From assembly GCA_022448765.1 (NCBI GenBank), contig JAKUTI010000126.1:1-7552 (forward strand): 7,552 nt of DNA, in the 5' to 3' direction. This document shows positions 1 through 6,519 of this stretch, in pieces. Every line of letters starts with the position of its first letter. The stretch's first letter is position 1. The notes under the pieces are model-generated. The model ran no database searches, was not told the origin of the DNA, and worked only from the letters and a program-made list of their open reading frames with translations. This DNA is from Pseudomonadales bacterium. GTDB taxonomy: Bacteria > Pseudomonadota > Gammaproteobacteria > Pseudomonadales > Azotimanducaceae. The position numbers were made by a program, and so were the translations under genes.

Positions 1-272
1 CGGACCGGATCGGGCCGTCGCACGCATACATCCACACAGTCGCTTATGCTTGCGACGTTAATGTTGCCGGTATGCGAGTTGTCGATGGCGACCTTATCCA
101 TGCCGATCAACATGGGGCCGTCGTCATCCCGCTAGCTGTCGCTTCTCAGGTACCTGAAGCAGCGGCGGGCATCGCCAGACGTGAACGCGTCATCATCGAG
201 GCTGCCCAACAGCCAGGGTTCGACATGGATGCATTGCACAAAGCCCAAGGACAGGCCGCCGAGATTCATTAA
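1..272 (+). CDS. RraA-like family protein, C-terminal part
   Basis: The last 89 residues of a gene whose start lies left of the window; the first complete codon is at position 3. The motif VVDGDLIHADQHGAVVIP, preceded by GPSHAYIH, is characteristic of the C-terminal half of the RraA / HMG-aldolase-like fold (formerly annotated as demethylmenaquinone methyltransferase). Family members include 4-hydroxy-4-methyl-2-oxoglutarate/oxaloacetate lyases and the RNase E inhibitor RraA. The metal- and substrate-binding G-x-x-x-R-D region lies upstream and cannot be seen, so lyase activity cannot be judged. The tail after VVIP is helical and charged, as usual in the family. The stop (270-272) is one base from the probable GTG start of the next gene, so the two are probably co-transcribed and translationally coupled. 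Family assignment is firm; the substrate is unknown. Confidence 0.85.
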   Translation, partial: DRIGPSHAYIHTVAYACDVNVAGMRVVDGDLIHADQHGAVVIPLAVASQVPEAAAGIARRERVIIEAAQQPGFDMDALHKAQGQAAEIH

Positions 273-273
273 C

Positions 274-1836
274 GTGGCCAAGGGCATTCTTCCCGCGTTT
301 GCGCTAGACGACATGAGCGGCGCTCAGCATGCGTTCCCCAAAGCCGATCGGACCGTCATTTGTTTCGTTAAAGAAGACTGCCCGACCTGCAACCTTGTAA
401 TGCCTTTGCTGGAAGCCGCCAATTCGTCCGCGGAGGCGGTCGTACTGACCGCAGGGCAAACCGCGGAAGGCAACGAGACGTTGATCGAACGGCATGGCTT
501 AAAGATGCCCATCCTTAACGACTCCACGCTCAAAGTGTCCTTCGCGTACGATGTCGAGACGGTCCCCCTCGTTGTGCTTGCCGATGCTGACGGAAAAGAA
601 CTCGATCGATTAATCGGCTTCGATCGGAACGAGTGGTCTACCTTTTTCAACAACCATCTTCCCGATACCAACATTCAATGGGACGAGTACCCAGAATGGC
701 GTCCGGGCTGCGGCTCACTAACGCAAGACCCCGTCATCGGGGAGCGATTGCGAGCCGAAGCGGAAAATAGTCCTCTTCGGGCACGGAAAATTGAAATTGC
801 GCCCAGCGACGACGTCCATGAATTCATGTTCGACCAAGGTTTCTCCGATGGTCTGCCGGTCGTTCCACCCACGCCAGAACGGGTAATACGCATGCTCGAA
901 GGAACATCGCGGGATGCCCAAGAATTGGTAGCGACGATGCCACCCAACATGGCCCCAGCAACCGTTGAAAAAATTGCCGTCAACGCGGTTCTCGCGGGGT
1001 GCCGGCCGGAGTATTTGCCCGTCGTGATCGCAGCAATCGAGGCGATATGCACCGACGAATTTAATTGCCATGGCGTATTTGCAACGACCATGGGTGCATC
1101 ACCCGTCATGATAATCAACGGTCCCATTCGCGAGCGTATTGGTCTAAACGTCCGCATGTCCGCGTTAGGGCAAGGGTCGAGGGCAAATGCCACCATCGGT
1201 CGTGCCGTGCGTCTGGCTGTAAGGAATATTGGAGGTGCGGAGCCAGGCGGTACGGAACGCTCAACGCTCGGAAGTCCGATGAAATTCACGATGTGCTTCG
1301 GCGAATGGGAAGAGCGTAGTTCGTGGGAGCCGTTACACGTCGAACGCGGTTACGACAAAGACGAGTCGGTCGTCACGGTCTTTGCGATGTCCAGTGGACC
1401 CACATTGATCGTCGATCAAAACTCCAGGTCGGCACCACAACTCGCCGGCAGCTTTGGCTTGTCAATGGAATCCGCCCACCATGTCCGAGCACATAATAAC
1501 GGTGACGGGATCTTGGTCGTTTGTCCCGAGCACGTCGATACGCTACAACGCGACGGTTACACCAAAGCCGATATACGCAGACGCATCCAAGAAGTCACCA
1601 CCGTTCCCTTAAAAAGCTTGATAGCCGATGACATCTCAGGCGCTGGGATTGACCCCGCAAGAGCAGCCAACATGAGCGATGAAATGCTCAACCGACCTTC
1701 CCCAAAATTTGCGTCGGAAGACAATATCCATATTGTGGTGGCAGGTTCCGATGCCGGAAAATTTTCAGCCGCTTTCCATGGGTGGGCGAGCGGTCGCATG
1801 GGATCCATTCCAGTATCCCGTAAGATTGATGTATAA
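274..1836 (+). CDS. Thioredoxin-fold protein with a large UGSC-associated C-terminal domain
   Basis: A 520-residue protein from GTG 274. I chose this start because it follows the RraA-like stop by one base and keeps the first strand of the thioredoxin fold (GILPAFALDD). The longer ATG at 181 would overlap the RraA-like gene by 92 bases; ATG 313 would cut the fold. Residues 5-130 are thioredoxin/TlpA-like, with the redox pair Cys36-Pro-Thr-Cys39 and a likely cis-proline at Pro98. A further Cys146 sits in RPGCGSL. Residues about 180-520 form a second domain with FSDGLPVVPPTPERV (190-204) and a C-terminal IVVAGSDAGKFSAAF. From memory, this type of domain occurs next to or fused with UGSC proteins; its reaction is unknown to me. 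No signal peptide or membrane segment is seen, so the protein is probably cytoplasmic. It lies 50 bases upstream of the UGSC selenoprotein gene on the same strand, which suggests a joint redox function. Confidence 0.8.
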   Translation: MAKGILPAFALDDMSGAQHAFPKADRTVICFVKEDCPTCNLVMPLLEAANSSAEAVVLTAGQTAEGNETLIERHGLKMPILNDSTLKVSFAYDVETVPLVVLADADGKELDRLIGFDRNEWSTFFNNHLPDTNIQWDEYPEWRPGCGSLTQDPVIGERLRAEAENSPLRARKIEIAPSDDVHEFMFDQGFSDGLPVVPPTPERVIRMLEGTSRDAQELVATMPPNMAPATVEKIAVNAVLAGCRPEYLPVVIAAIEAICTDEFNCHGVFATTMGASPVMIINGPIRERIGLNVRMSALGQGSRANATIGRAVRLAVRNIGGAEPGGTERSTLGSPMKFTMCFGEWEERSSWEPLHVERGYDKDESVVTVFAMSSGPTLIVDQNSRSAPQLAGSFGLSMESAHHVRAHNNGDGILVVCPEHVDTLQRDGYTKADIRRRIQEVTTVPLKSLIADDISGAGIDPARAANMSDEMLNRPSPKFASEDNIHIVVAGSDAGKFSAAFHGWASGRMGSIPVSRKIDV

Positions 1837-1886
1837 CCGTGATTCATCCTGACTAAAACCAACGTCGCATACGCACGAGGCCAAAC

Positions 1887-2405
1887 ATGACGACCATCTT
1901 AGATCCGACCGATGAACGAGTACCGATTGAAAGATCGGTCACAAACCGACCCGTGGAGATTACTGGGACCCTCGCGTTGTTGGATATCGCCAAACCTCGA
2001 GGCAATGTATTACTTGATCAGCTAGAGGCCAAGCTGCGCGAAAAGCTGCCCGCGATAAAAATCAACCGATACACCAAACCCACGTTCACGAAACCGGCAC
2101 CGGGATCGTTACGCCAAGAAATCAAAGCCAATAACGATTTTGTGGTTGAAGCGTTAGCTGACTGAGGTTCCTGTACCACGTGCAGTTTGCATGACACGGT
2201 ATGGTTTGAAATCCAAGGGATCCCCTCGGTGAGTGTCGCATCGAGCGAGTTTGAGGATGCAGCAGAAACCCAGGCTACGGCATTGGGTATGCGCGATGCG
2301 CGCCGCGTCTTCGTGCCCCACCCCATTCAAGACGCCAACGATGACGAAATGAAATCGAAAGCCGATGAATGCGTTGACGAAGTGATCGCCGCGTTAATCG
2401 CTTAA
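1887..2405 (+). CDS. UGSC-family selenoprotein, TGA read as selenocysteine
   Basis: A 172-residue protein in one frame, with TGA 2163-2165 read as selenocysteine 93. Upstream lies LLDIAKPRGN (31-40) and KPTFTKPAP (64-72), then VEALAD; after the TGA the frame continues GSCTTCSLHDTVWFE and runs to TAA with VASSEFEDAAETQA and VFVPHPIQD. This is the pattern of the UGSC (seleno)protein family, named for Sec-Gly-Ser-Cys and first recognised in marine metagenomes. The likely redox centre is Sec93, Cys96 and Cys99; Cys homologues exist in the family. The substrate is unknown. ATG 1887 has a GAGG Shine-Dalgarno six bases upstream (1877-1880). A bacterial SECIS-like hairpin directly follows the TGA. 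A standard caller would report a 92-residue gene and perhaps a 72-residue one starting at 2187, both wrong. Decoding needs selA, selB, selC and selD, none of which is in the window. Confidence 0.93.
2163..2165 (+). other. Selenocysteine codon (in-frame UGA)
   Basis: This TGA is in frame with the start at 1887 and the stop at 2403-2405. The codons after it give Gly-Ser-Cys-Thr-Thr-Cys, completing the UGSC family signature. Conservation continues across it without a frame change, and a SECIS-like stem-loop follows at the right distance. This fits recoding and argues against a nonsense mutation. Confidence 0.92.
2171..2204 (+). promoter_or_regulatory. Candidate bacterial SECIS element
   Basis: A two-part stem-loop immediately 3' of the UGA. 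The lower stem pairs 2171-2177 (CCTGTACC without its final base mismatch, i.e. CCTGTAC plus C at 2177 counted from 2171) with 2198-2204 (GGTATGG): seven pairs, including two G-U wobbles. An asymmetric internal loop follows (A2178 against 2194-2197). The upper stem pairs 2179-2183 (CGTGC) with 2189-2193 (GCATG), five pairs including one G-U. The apical loop is AGTTT (2184-2188). The loop begins 18 bases after the UGA and has a G in its second position. The published bacterial SECIS model asks for an apical loop about 16-37 bases downstream with a G among its first two bases, so both rules are met. Pairing was done by hand. The expected role is to bind SelB and deliver Sec-tRNA. Confidence 0.8.
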
Positions 2406-2428
2406 GCTGGATCCGCCCTTCGATGCCG

Positions 2429-2456
2429 CCGGCTCTCGATTTAGATCCCGAGCCGG
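2429..2456. terminator. Candidate two-sided terminator hairpin between convergent genes
   Basis: Arms CCGGCTC (2429-2435) and GAGCCGG (2450-2456) pair perfectly. Inside, GAT (2438-2440) pairs with ATC (2445-2447) around a TTAG loop, separated from the outer stem by a two-by-two mismatch. It is 23 bases after the selenoprotein stop and 14 bases from the CoA-transferase stop on the other strand, a usual position for a shared terminator. There is no T-tract on either side, so intrinsic termination is plausible but not certain; it may instead protect 3' ends. Confidence 0.5.
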
Positions 2457-2470
2457 TGACCATTCGCTAG

Positions 2471-3652
2471 CTACGCAATCGTGCCTTCTTCCACAAGAGA
2501 CTCGATTCGCGCCCCATCGATCTCGAAACTTGCCAGCACATCACGGCTATGCTCACCCGGGTCTGGCGCGGCACGATCAAATGCCTCGGGATGGCGGTGA
2601 CGCGACAAATTAATGGGCGACCGGATCAAATGGACCTCGCCTAGATCGGGGTGCGGAGCAGGCAATTGCATGCGCAAAAACTCGGCCTGCGGATTGTCAA
2701 AACCTTCCCCAATATCGTTAATCGGGCCACAAGGTACGCCCGCGTCGTTGAGTTTTTCGACAAGCTCAAGCGTACTCATCGATGCGATGGCAGACTCCAT
2801 GTCCATTTTAAGTTGCTGCTTGTTGTGCATACGCTCGCGAGGTGATCCGTACTCCTCTCGATGACGCAAGTCATCATCCTCAATCGCATCGAGAAAGCTC
2901 GACCACATACGCTCAGTTGGCGCTGCGATGTTCACGAATCCATCGGCACACGCAAAGGTCCCCATAGGGAAAGCCGTCGGATGATCATTGCCTTGCTGAG
3001 CCGGAATATCACCAAGCATCGTGTACCTGGCGCCCTGGAAGTCAAGCTTCGACAACATCGACTCAAGCAAGGAGGTGTGAACCCACTGACCTTTTCCTGT
3101 CCGCTCACGTTCCAACAAAGCGAGGAGAATACCCTGGCCAAGAAACATACCCGCAGCGGTGTCACTAATCGCGATCCCCACACGCATGGGCCCGCGACCC
3201 GGTTCGCCCGTGATCGACATGAGACCACTCATTCCCTGAACAATCTGGTCGACGCCAGGACGTTCACTGTACGGTCCTTCCTGACCAAAACCGGAGATAC
3301 TCGCGTATATGACGCCCTTGTTGACGGCCCGGACTGACTCGTAATCGATTCGTAATCGGTGTTTCACGTCTGCACGGAAGTTTTCGACGATGATGTCGGC
3401 TTGTTTCGCTAGATCCATAAATAAGGCGTGGCCGGTCTTCTTCTTTAAATCAATACATAAGCCACGCTTGTTGCGATGTAAGTTTTGTTCATCTGGACCC
3501 CGTCGGGTTCCGGTGATCGATCCAGCAGTCGCTGGCGGTTCGATCTTGACGACGTCAGCGCCCCAGTCGGCGAGTAGCCGTACCGCCGTGGGTCCAGCTC
3601 GAGCGATAGTTAAATCAAGAACCTTGTAACCTGATAACGGTAACGCGTCCAT
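2471..3652 (-). CDS. CaiB/BaiF family (family III) CoA-transferase
   Basis: A 393-residue protein, typical length for the family, which moves CoA between carboxylic acids through an enzyme-bound aspartyl-CoA ester. The N-terminal signature YKVLDLTIARAGPTAVRLL, followed by GADVVKIEPP (31-40), and NKRGLCIDLK (61-70) are classic. Asp164 in VGIAISDTAAGM aligns with the catalytic aspartate of formyl-CoA transferase (Asp169). DAGVPCGPINDIGEGFDNPQ near the C-terminus is the usual small-domain motif. ATG 3652 has GAGGA nine bases upstream. It follows the MFS-type gene on the same strand after a 56-base gap, so uptake and CoA activation of one organic acid is a reasonable inference. The family is diverse (formate, carnitine, bile acid, mesaconate and others) and the substrate cannot be read from sequence alone. 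The stop faces the selenoprotein gene across a 65-base gap. Confidence 0.93.
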   Translation of the reverse strand: MDALPLSGYKVLDLTIARAGPTAVRLLADWGADVVKIEPPATAGSITGTRRGPDEQNLHRNKRGLCIDLKKKTGHALFMDLAKQADIIVENFRADVKHRLRIDYESVRAVNKGVIYASISGFGQEGPYSERPGVDQIVQGMSGLMSITGEPGRGPMRVGIAISDTAAGMFLGQGILLALLERERTGKGQWVHTSLLESMLSKLDFQGARYTMLGDIPAQQGNDHPTAFPMGTFACADGFVNIAAPTERMWSSFLDAIEDDDLRHREEYGSPRERMHNKQQLKMDMESAIASMSTLELVEKLNDAGVPCGPINDIGEGFDNPQAEFLRMQLPAPHPDLGEVHLIRSPINLSRHRHPEAFDRAAPDPGEHSRDVLASFEIDGARIESLVEEGTIA

Positions 3653-3708
3653 TTATTGCAATCCTCAACAATTATCGCGATGGTAAATTAGGCCCATCGA
3701 CGCAACCG

Positions 3709-4896
3709 CTAGGCGACACGGCCTAAAACGACTTCGTTGCCTCGAGTAGGAACTGACGGAACATTCTGAGAAAGAATTAGCGAGCAAGCAGCGATAGCCG
3801 CGCCAATCAAAAACACCAGACTTGGCGATGTGATCCAAATAACCCCGAAGATCGCCGGGATGATCACGGCTGCGATGTGATTAATCGTGAAAGAAACACC
3901 CGCCGTGGACGCAATATCGGCCGGATCGGCTATCTTTTGAAAGTACGTTTTGATCGCGATCGCGAGCGCAAAAAACATATGGTCGACAACATAGAGCCCT
4001 GCCGCCACGTAGCCATTGTCCACAAACGCGTACGCCGTAAAGACGAGAATCAGTCCCGTGTACTCGAACGTTAATGCATACTTTTCACCGATACGTCCGA
4101 TCAGAGCGCCAATACGCTCGGCAAACAACCAATTAAACAAGTGATTCACCAAAAACAGCGCCGCGATATTGCTTGCGCTGTAGCCGAACTTTTCGACCAT
4201 CAGGAACCCCGCGAACACAACAAATATTTGTCGCCGAGCTCCCGAAAAAAAAGTCAATCCGTAATACAGCCAATAACGTCGTCGGAGCACGAGAGTTTTG
4301 CGCTGGACGGTCTTTGATTCGAAGTCAGGAAAGCCGCGCCATAGGACGACGGCCAACACCATCGCTAGCGCTCCCGCGAGAAGATAAATCCAGACATAAG
4401 CAAGTGATGCGATATCCAATAAGATCCACAAAACACCGTACGCGAGCAAAGACGTCAACGATCCGATGGATATCAGTCGACCGAGAATTCGCGGCGCTTC
4501 TTCGGTCGACAACCACTGCAAGGACAACGATTGCTTAATCGTCTCCATGTAATGGAAGCCAACCGACATGAGTACCGCCGCAAAATACAAGCCGTACTCA
4601 GAAGGAAAAAACCCGGTTAACGCGATACCGAGCCCGAATATCGCAAGCGCTATCACAGCGAAGGTTTGCTCCTTAAGTAGCAACAACACGAAAACGGTTG
4701 TAAAGGCGAGGAACCCCGGGATTTCTCGAAGGCTCTGCAGTATTCCGATCTCTACACCGGTAAATGCAGCTTTTTCTATCGCAAAGTTATTGAGCAATGC
4801 GCTCCATGCAGAGAAACCCAACGGCATCGCAATGCTCGCGATAACAAGAAAACCGATCGGCGTTTGCCAGTGTCGTTGCATCAAATGGCGCATCAT
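3709..4896 (-). CDS. Major facilitator superfamily-type membrane transporter
   Basis: A 395-residue integral membrane protein with about twelve hydrophobic segments, near residues 12-34, 55-74, 78-97, 100-120, 138-160, 164-187, 207-234, 242-260, 277-295, 296-319, 330-355 and 357-376. A basic stretch between segments 6 and 7 (KTVQRKTLVLRRRYW) matches the central cytoplasmic loop of MFS proteins, and RIGALIGRIGEKY (261-273) resembles the motif-A-like loop between segments 8 and 9. Length and layout fit a 12-helix MFS permease in the inner membrane. Direction and substrate are unknown. Methionines at residues 1, 2 and 6 are all possible starts and none has a clear Shine-Dalgarno; ATG 4896 gives the longest product. 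It is probably the first gene of an operon with the CoA-transferase, and is divergent from the flavin monooxygenase gene, which may belong to the same pathway. Confidence 0.82.
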   Translation of the reverse strand: MMRHLMQRHWQTPIGFLVIASIAMPLGFSAWSALLNNFAIEKAAFTGVEIGILQSLREIPGFLAFTTVFVLLLLKEQTFAVIALAIFGLGIALTGFFPSEYGLYFAAVLMSVGFHYMETIKQSLSLQWLSTEEAPRILGRLISIGSLTSLLAYGVLWILLDIASLAYVWIYLLAGALAMVLAVVLWRGFPDFESKTVQRKTLVLRRRYWLYYGLTFFSGARRQIFVVFAGFLMVEKFGYSASNIAALFLVNHLFNWLFAERIGALIGRIGEKYALTFEYTGLILVFTAYAFVDNGYVAAGLYVVDHMFFALAIAIKTYFQKIADPADIASTAGVSFTINHIAAVIIPAIFGVIWITSPSLVFLIGAAIAACSLILSQNVPSVPTRGNEVVLGRVA

Positions 4897-4942
4897 TAGC
4901 GAAGGCGTAACAACATGCTAGATTACACCATCGTCAGAAAGA

Positions 4943-4968
4943 CCACTGAATCCAACGGGTTCAGATGG
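4943..4968 (+). promoter_or_regulatory. Leader hairpin overlapping the ribosome binding site of the flavin monooxygenase gene
   Basis: CTGAATCC (4946-4953) pairs with GGGTTCAG (4957-4964) around an AAC loop, with one T-G wobble. Beyond a bulged A4965 the stem extends with CCA (4943-4945) against TGG (4966-4968). The base of the stem overlaps the first bases of the GGGAAGG Shine-Dalgarno (4967-4973). In RNA it could modulate ribosome access; in DNA the near-perfect palindrome could be an operator in the divergent promoter region. I see no convincing -35/-10 pair in the 86-base gap on either strand. Confidence 0.45.
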
Positions 4969-4982
4969 GAAGGCTCTCGTTT

Positions 4983-6017
4983 ATGCCAAAAAAAATGTAT
5001 ACCTGCACGTGGGCTCCCACGGTCTTTGGGGGACAGCAAATAACGGGCGCAGAAAAATCGGGGGCGACTTTTCCAGGACACGCCGCGTTGACGCAGTACG
5101 TATTGCCTCGCGTTCAAAAAATCGAAGAGCTCGGTCTCTCGCACCTCCTCATCGCTCAACGTTGGTGGGGCAGCGGTGAAGAAATGGAAAGCTCATCCCT
5201 CGACTGTCTTGCCATGACCGCTTTCCTGGCTGGTCAAACCAATCGAATCAATCTAGTAACCGCCATTCACCCTGGTTTCTTCGAAGCAACCGCCATCGCT
5301 AAATGGGGCGCTACCATGGAATGGTTATCGGGCGGTCGCTGGGCAATCAACGTCACCAGCGGCTGGAACCTACGAGAATTCGACATGTACGGTATCGACG
5401 CGCTCGAGCATGATCAACGTTACCAGCGCTCAAGTGAGTTTATCGACGTGTTACGGGGCGCTTGGGCGGAGTCTCCATTCAACTATCACGGCGAATTTTA
5501 TGACTGCAACGAATTGCAACTGGAACCGCCACCCACAACACCCATCCAGATATTTCAAGGCGGCCAGTCAGACGCATCAATCCAAATGGCGGCTGCCAAA
5601 TCGGATTGGATGTTTCTTAATGGAGGATCGTTAGACCGTATCGAAAGTGTCATCCAAAAAGTACGTCGAGCCACGAAATCGACTGGCCGAACCGTTCGCT
5701 TCGCACTCTACGCAGCGCCCTTATGCCGCGATTCCGACGAAGAAGCTTGGAATGTCATACAGAAGCGGATCGATGCAATCGACCCCGATTTCGCGAAAAG
5801 CCGGCGGCGCGCCACCAGCGGAGCTCAAGGCATGTGGTCGAGCGAGGAAGAGCTCTCCTTGCTTGATTCAAACGAAGGTTACGCGTCGCGTTTAATTGGA
5901 AGCCCGGAAACGATCATGACTCGAATCGAAGCGTTTCAAGAAATTGGTATCGAAATGCTTCATTTCGATACCTCAGACGAGCTATTCCTCCGCGACGTTC
6001 TTCCCACCATCCAATAG
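4983..6017 (+). CDS. Luciferase-like (LLM class) flavin-dependent monooxygenase
   Basis: A 344-residue TIM-barrel protein of the bacterial luciferase-like family, which uses reduced FMN (or F420) supplied by a partner reductase to oxygenate organic substrates. The order of motifs matches the SsuD/DszA-type branch: RINLVTAIHPGFFEATAIAKW (88-108), MEWLSGGRWAINVTSGWN (112-129) with EFDMYG (132-137), RYQRSSEFIDVLRGAW (146-161), then PIQIFQGGQS (187-196) and LIGSPETI (304-311). Such enzymes cleave C-S bonds of sulfonates or sulfones, or oxidise other ketones and amines; the substrate here is unknown. I chose ATG 4983 over ATG 4965 because GGGAAGG (4967-4973) lies nine bases before it, and because the earlier ATG sits in the leader hairpin. 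ATG 4995 is also possible. No reductase gene is visible. The gene is divergent from the MFS-type transporter. It is the last intact gene before the change in base composition. Confidence 0.92.
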   Translation: MPKKMYTCTWAPTVFGGQQITGAEKSGATFPGHAALTQYVLPRVQKIEELGLSHLLIAQRWWGSGEEMESSSLDCLAMTAFLAGQTNRINLVTAIHPGFFEATAIAKWGATMEWLSGGRWAINVTSGWNLREFDMYGIDALEHDQRYQRSSEFIDVLRGAWAESPFNYHGEFYDCNELQLEPPPTTPIQIFQGGQSDASIQMAAAKSDWMFLNGGSLDRIESVIQKVRRATKSTGRTVRFALYAAPLCRDSDEEAWNVIQKRIDAIDPDFAKSRRRATSGAQGMWSSEEELSLLDSNEGYASRLIGSPETIMTRIEAFQEIGIEMLHFDTSDELFLRDVLPTIQ

Positions 6018-6068
6018 GCATAGTACGAGGGAACCAACCTCGACTCGATCCAACGTGCGAATAGCCAA

Positions 6069-6368
6069 TCAGGGGCCGAACTCGAGACCCTCGAACGTTC
6101 CGGCCTCGCGCAGCCGCGCACCGGCCTGAAGACCACCGAAACCGCCGCCGATGAGCACGACTTCGTGCTCCGCCTCGATGGGGTCGCGATCAATCCGCTC
6201 CACGTATGGATCATCGAGGTACTTGGCGAACTGTCCGGTCACCTCGATGTACTGCTCGATACCGTCGGGGCGCAGGCGCTTGTCGCGCTCGATGCGATAG
6301 CGCTCGCGCATGGCATCGGGATCGAATTCGGAAGGGATCGAGGCCGGGTTCTCTGGGGTGGTGCTCAT
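6069..6368 (-). pseudogene. Truncated Baeyer-Villiger-type flavin monooxygenase, N-terminal fragment
   Basis: A 99-residue reading frame. DPDAMRERYRIERDKRLRPDG (16-36, minus ends), then YIEVTGQFAKYLDDPYVE, then VVLIGGGFGGLQAGARLREAG (70-90) match the start of cyclohexanone-monooxygenase-like enzymes, including the FAD-binding GxGxxG (GGGFGG, 74-79). Intact relatives run to about 550-650 residues and continue with a second glycine motif and GGTWYWNRYPG; here the match ends after LREAG and the frame stops nine residues later at 6069-6071. Only about 50 bases separate this from the opposing monooxygenase gene, so the rest cannot be nearby. ATG 6368 has AAGGA (6380-6384) eleven bases upstream, so the start looks genuine. 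The loss of FAD/NADPH domains means no activity. It is either a recombination remnant or a contig-joining artefact. Confidence 0.75.
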
Positions 6369-6376
6369 GTGAGTGT

Positions 6377-6496
6377 CTATCCTTGGTTAGCTTGAATGAG
6401 GTTCAGTCCGCGGATCGGCCGAGGCCTTTCCAGGCTGGCGAACACGACCTTCGGATGGGCTTTCTCGAAGCACACCCCCTTCAGATCCGGATATTT
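6377..6496 (-). pseudogene. Coding-like fragment, possible 3' end of a lost gene
   Basis: On the minus strand a frame open for 39 codons between a TAG (6497-6499) and a TAG (6377-6379). It reads like protein, with G/C-ending codons as in the neighbouring genes: KGVCFEKAHPKVVFASLE followed by RPRPIRGLNLIQANQG. There is no ATG; GTG codons inside it could start only a very short peptide. Its stop overlaps the Shine-Dalgarno of the truncated monooxygenase, the arrangement of consecutive genes in an operon, and it begins 24 bases after the dioxygenase stop. I do not recognise the family. It may be the tail of a deleted gene, a tiny gene, or a chance open frame in G+C-rich DNA. Confidence 0.3.
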
Positions 6497-6519
6497 CTAG
6501 TTCCTTCGCTCGGCCCGAC

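Noticed and set aside
181..273. ATG 181 as start of the thioredoxin-fold protein
   Set aside because: It would overlap the conserved RraA-like coding sequence by 92 bases, and the added residues do not resemble a thioredoxin N-terminus or a signal peptide.
675..1289. 204-residue minus-strand reading frame
   Set aside because: It lies wholly inside the thioredoxin-fold gene on the opposite strand and has no recognisable motif; a shadow frame.
2163..2165. TGA as a nonsense mutation or sequencing error
   Set aside because: The frame continues unchanged with conserved family sequence, the TGA falls exactly at the Sec position of the UGSC motif, and a SECIS-like hairpin follows.
2187..2405. Separate 72-residue gene starting at ATG 2187
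   Set aside because: It starts downstream of the GSCTTC motif, has no good ribosome binding site, and is simply the C-terminal part of the selenoprotein; the ATG is the out-of-context frame opening after the TGA.
2861..3337. 158-residue plus-strand reading frame
   Set aside because: Antisense to the CoA-transferase, basic and low in structure, with no motif.
4897..4942. Sigma-70 promoter in the divergent gap (TAATCT-like -10 for the transporter)
   Set aside because: No -35 hexamer at 16-18 bases spacing could be found, so the match is no better than chance.
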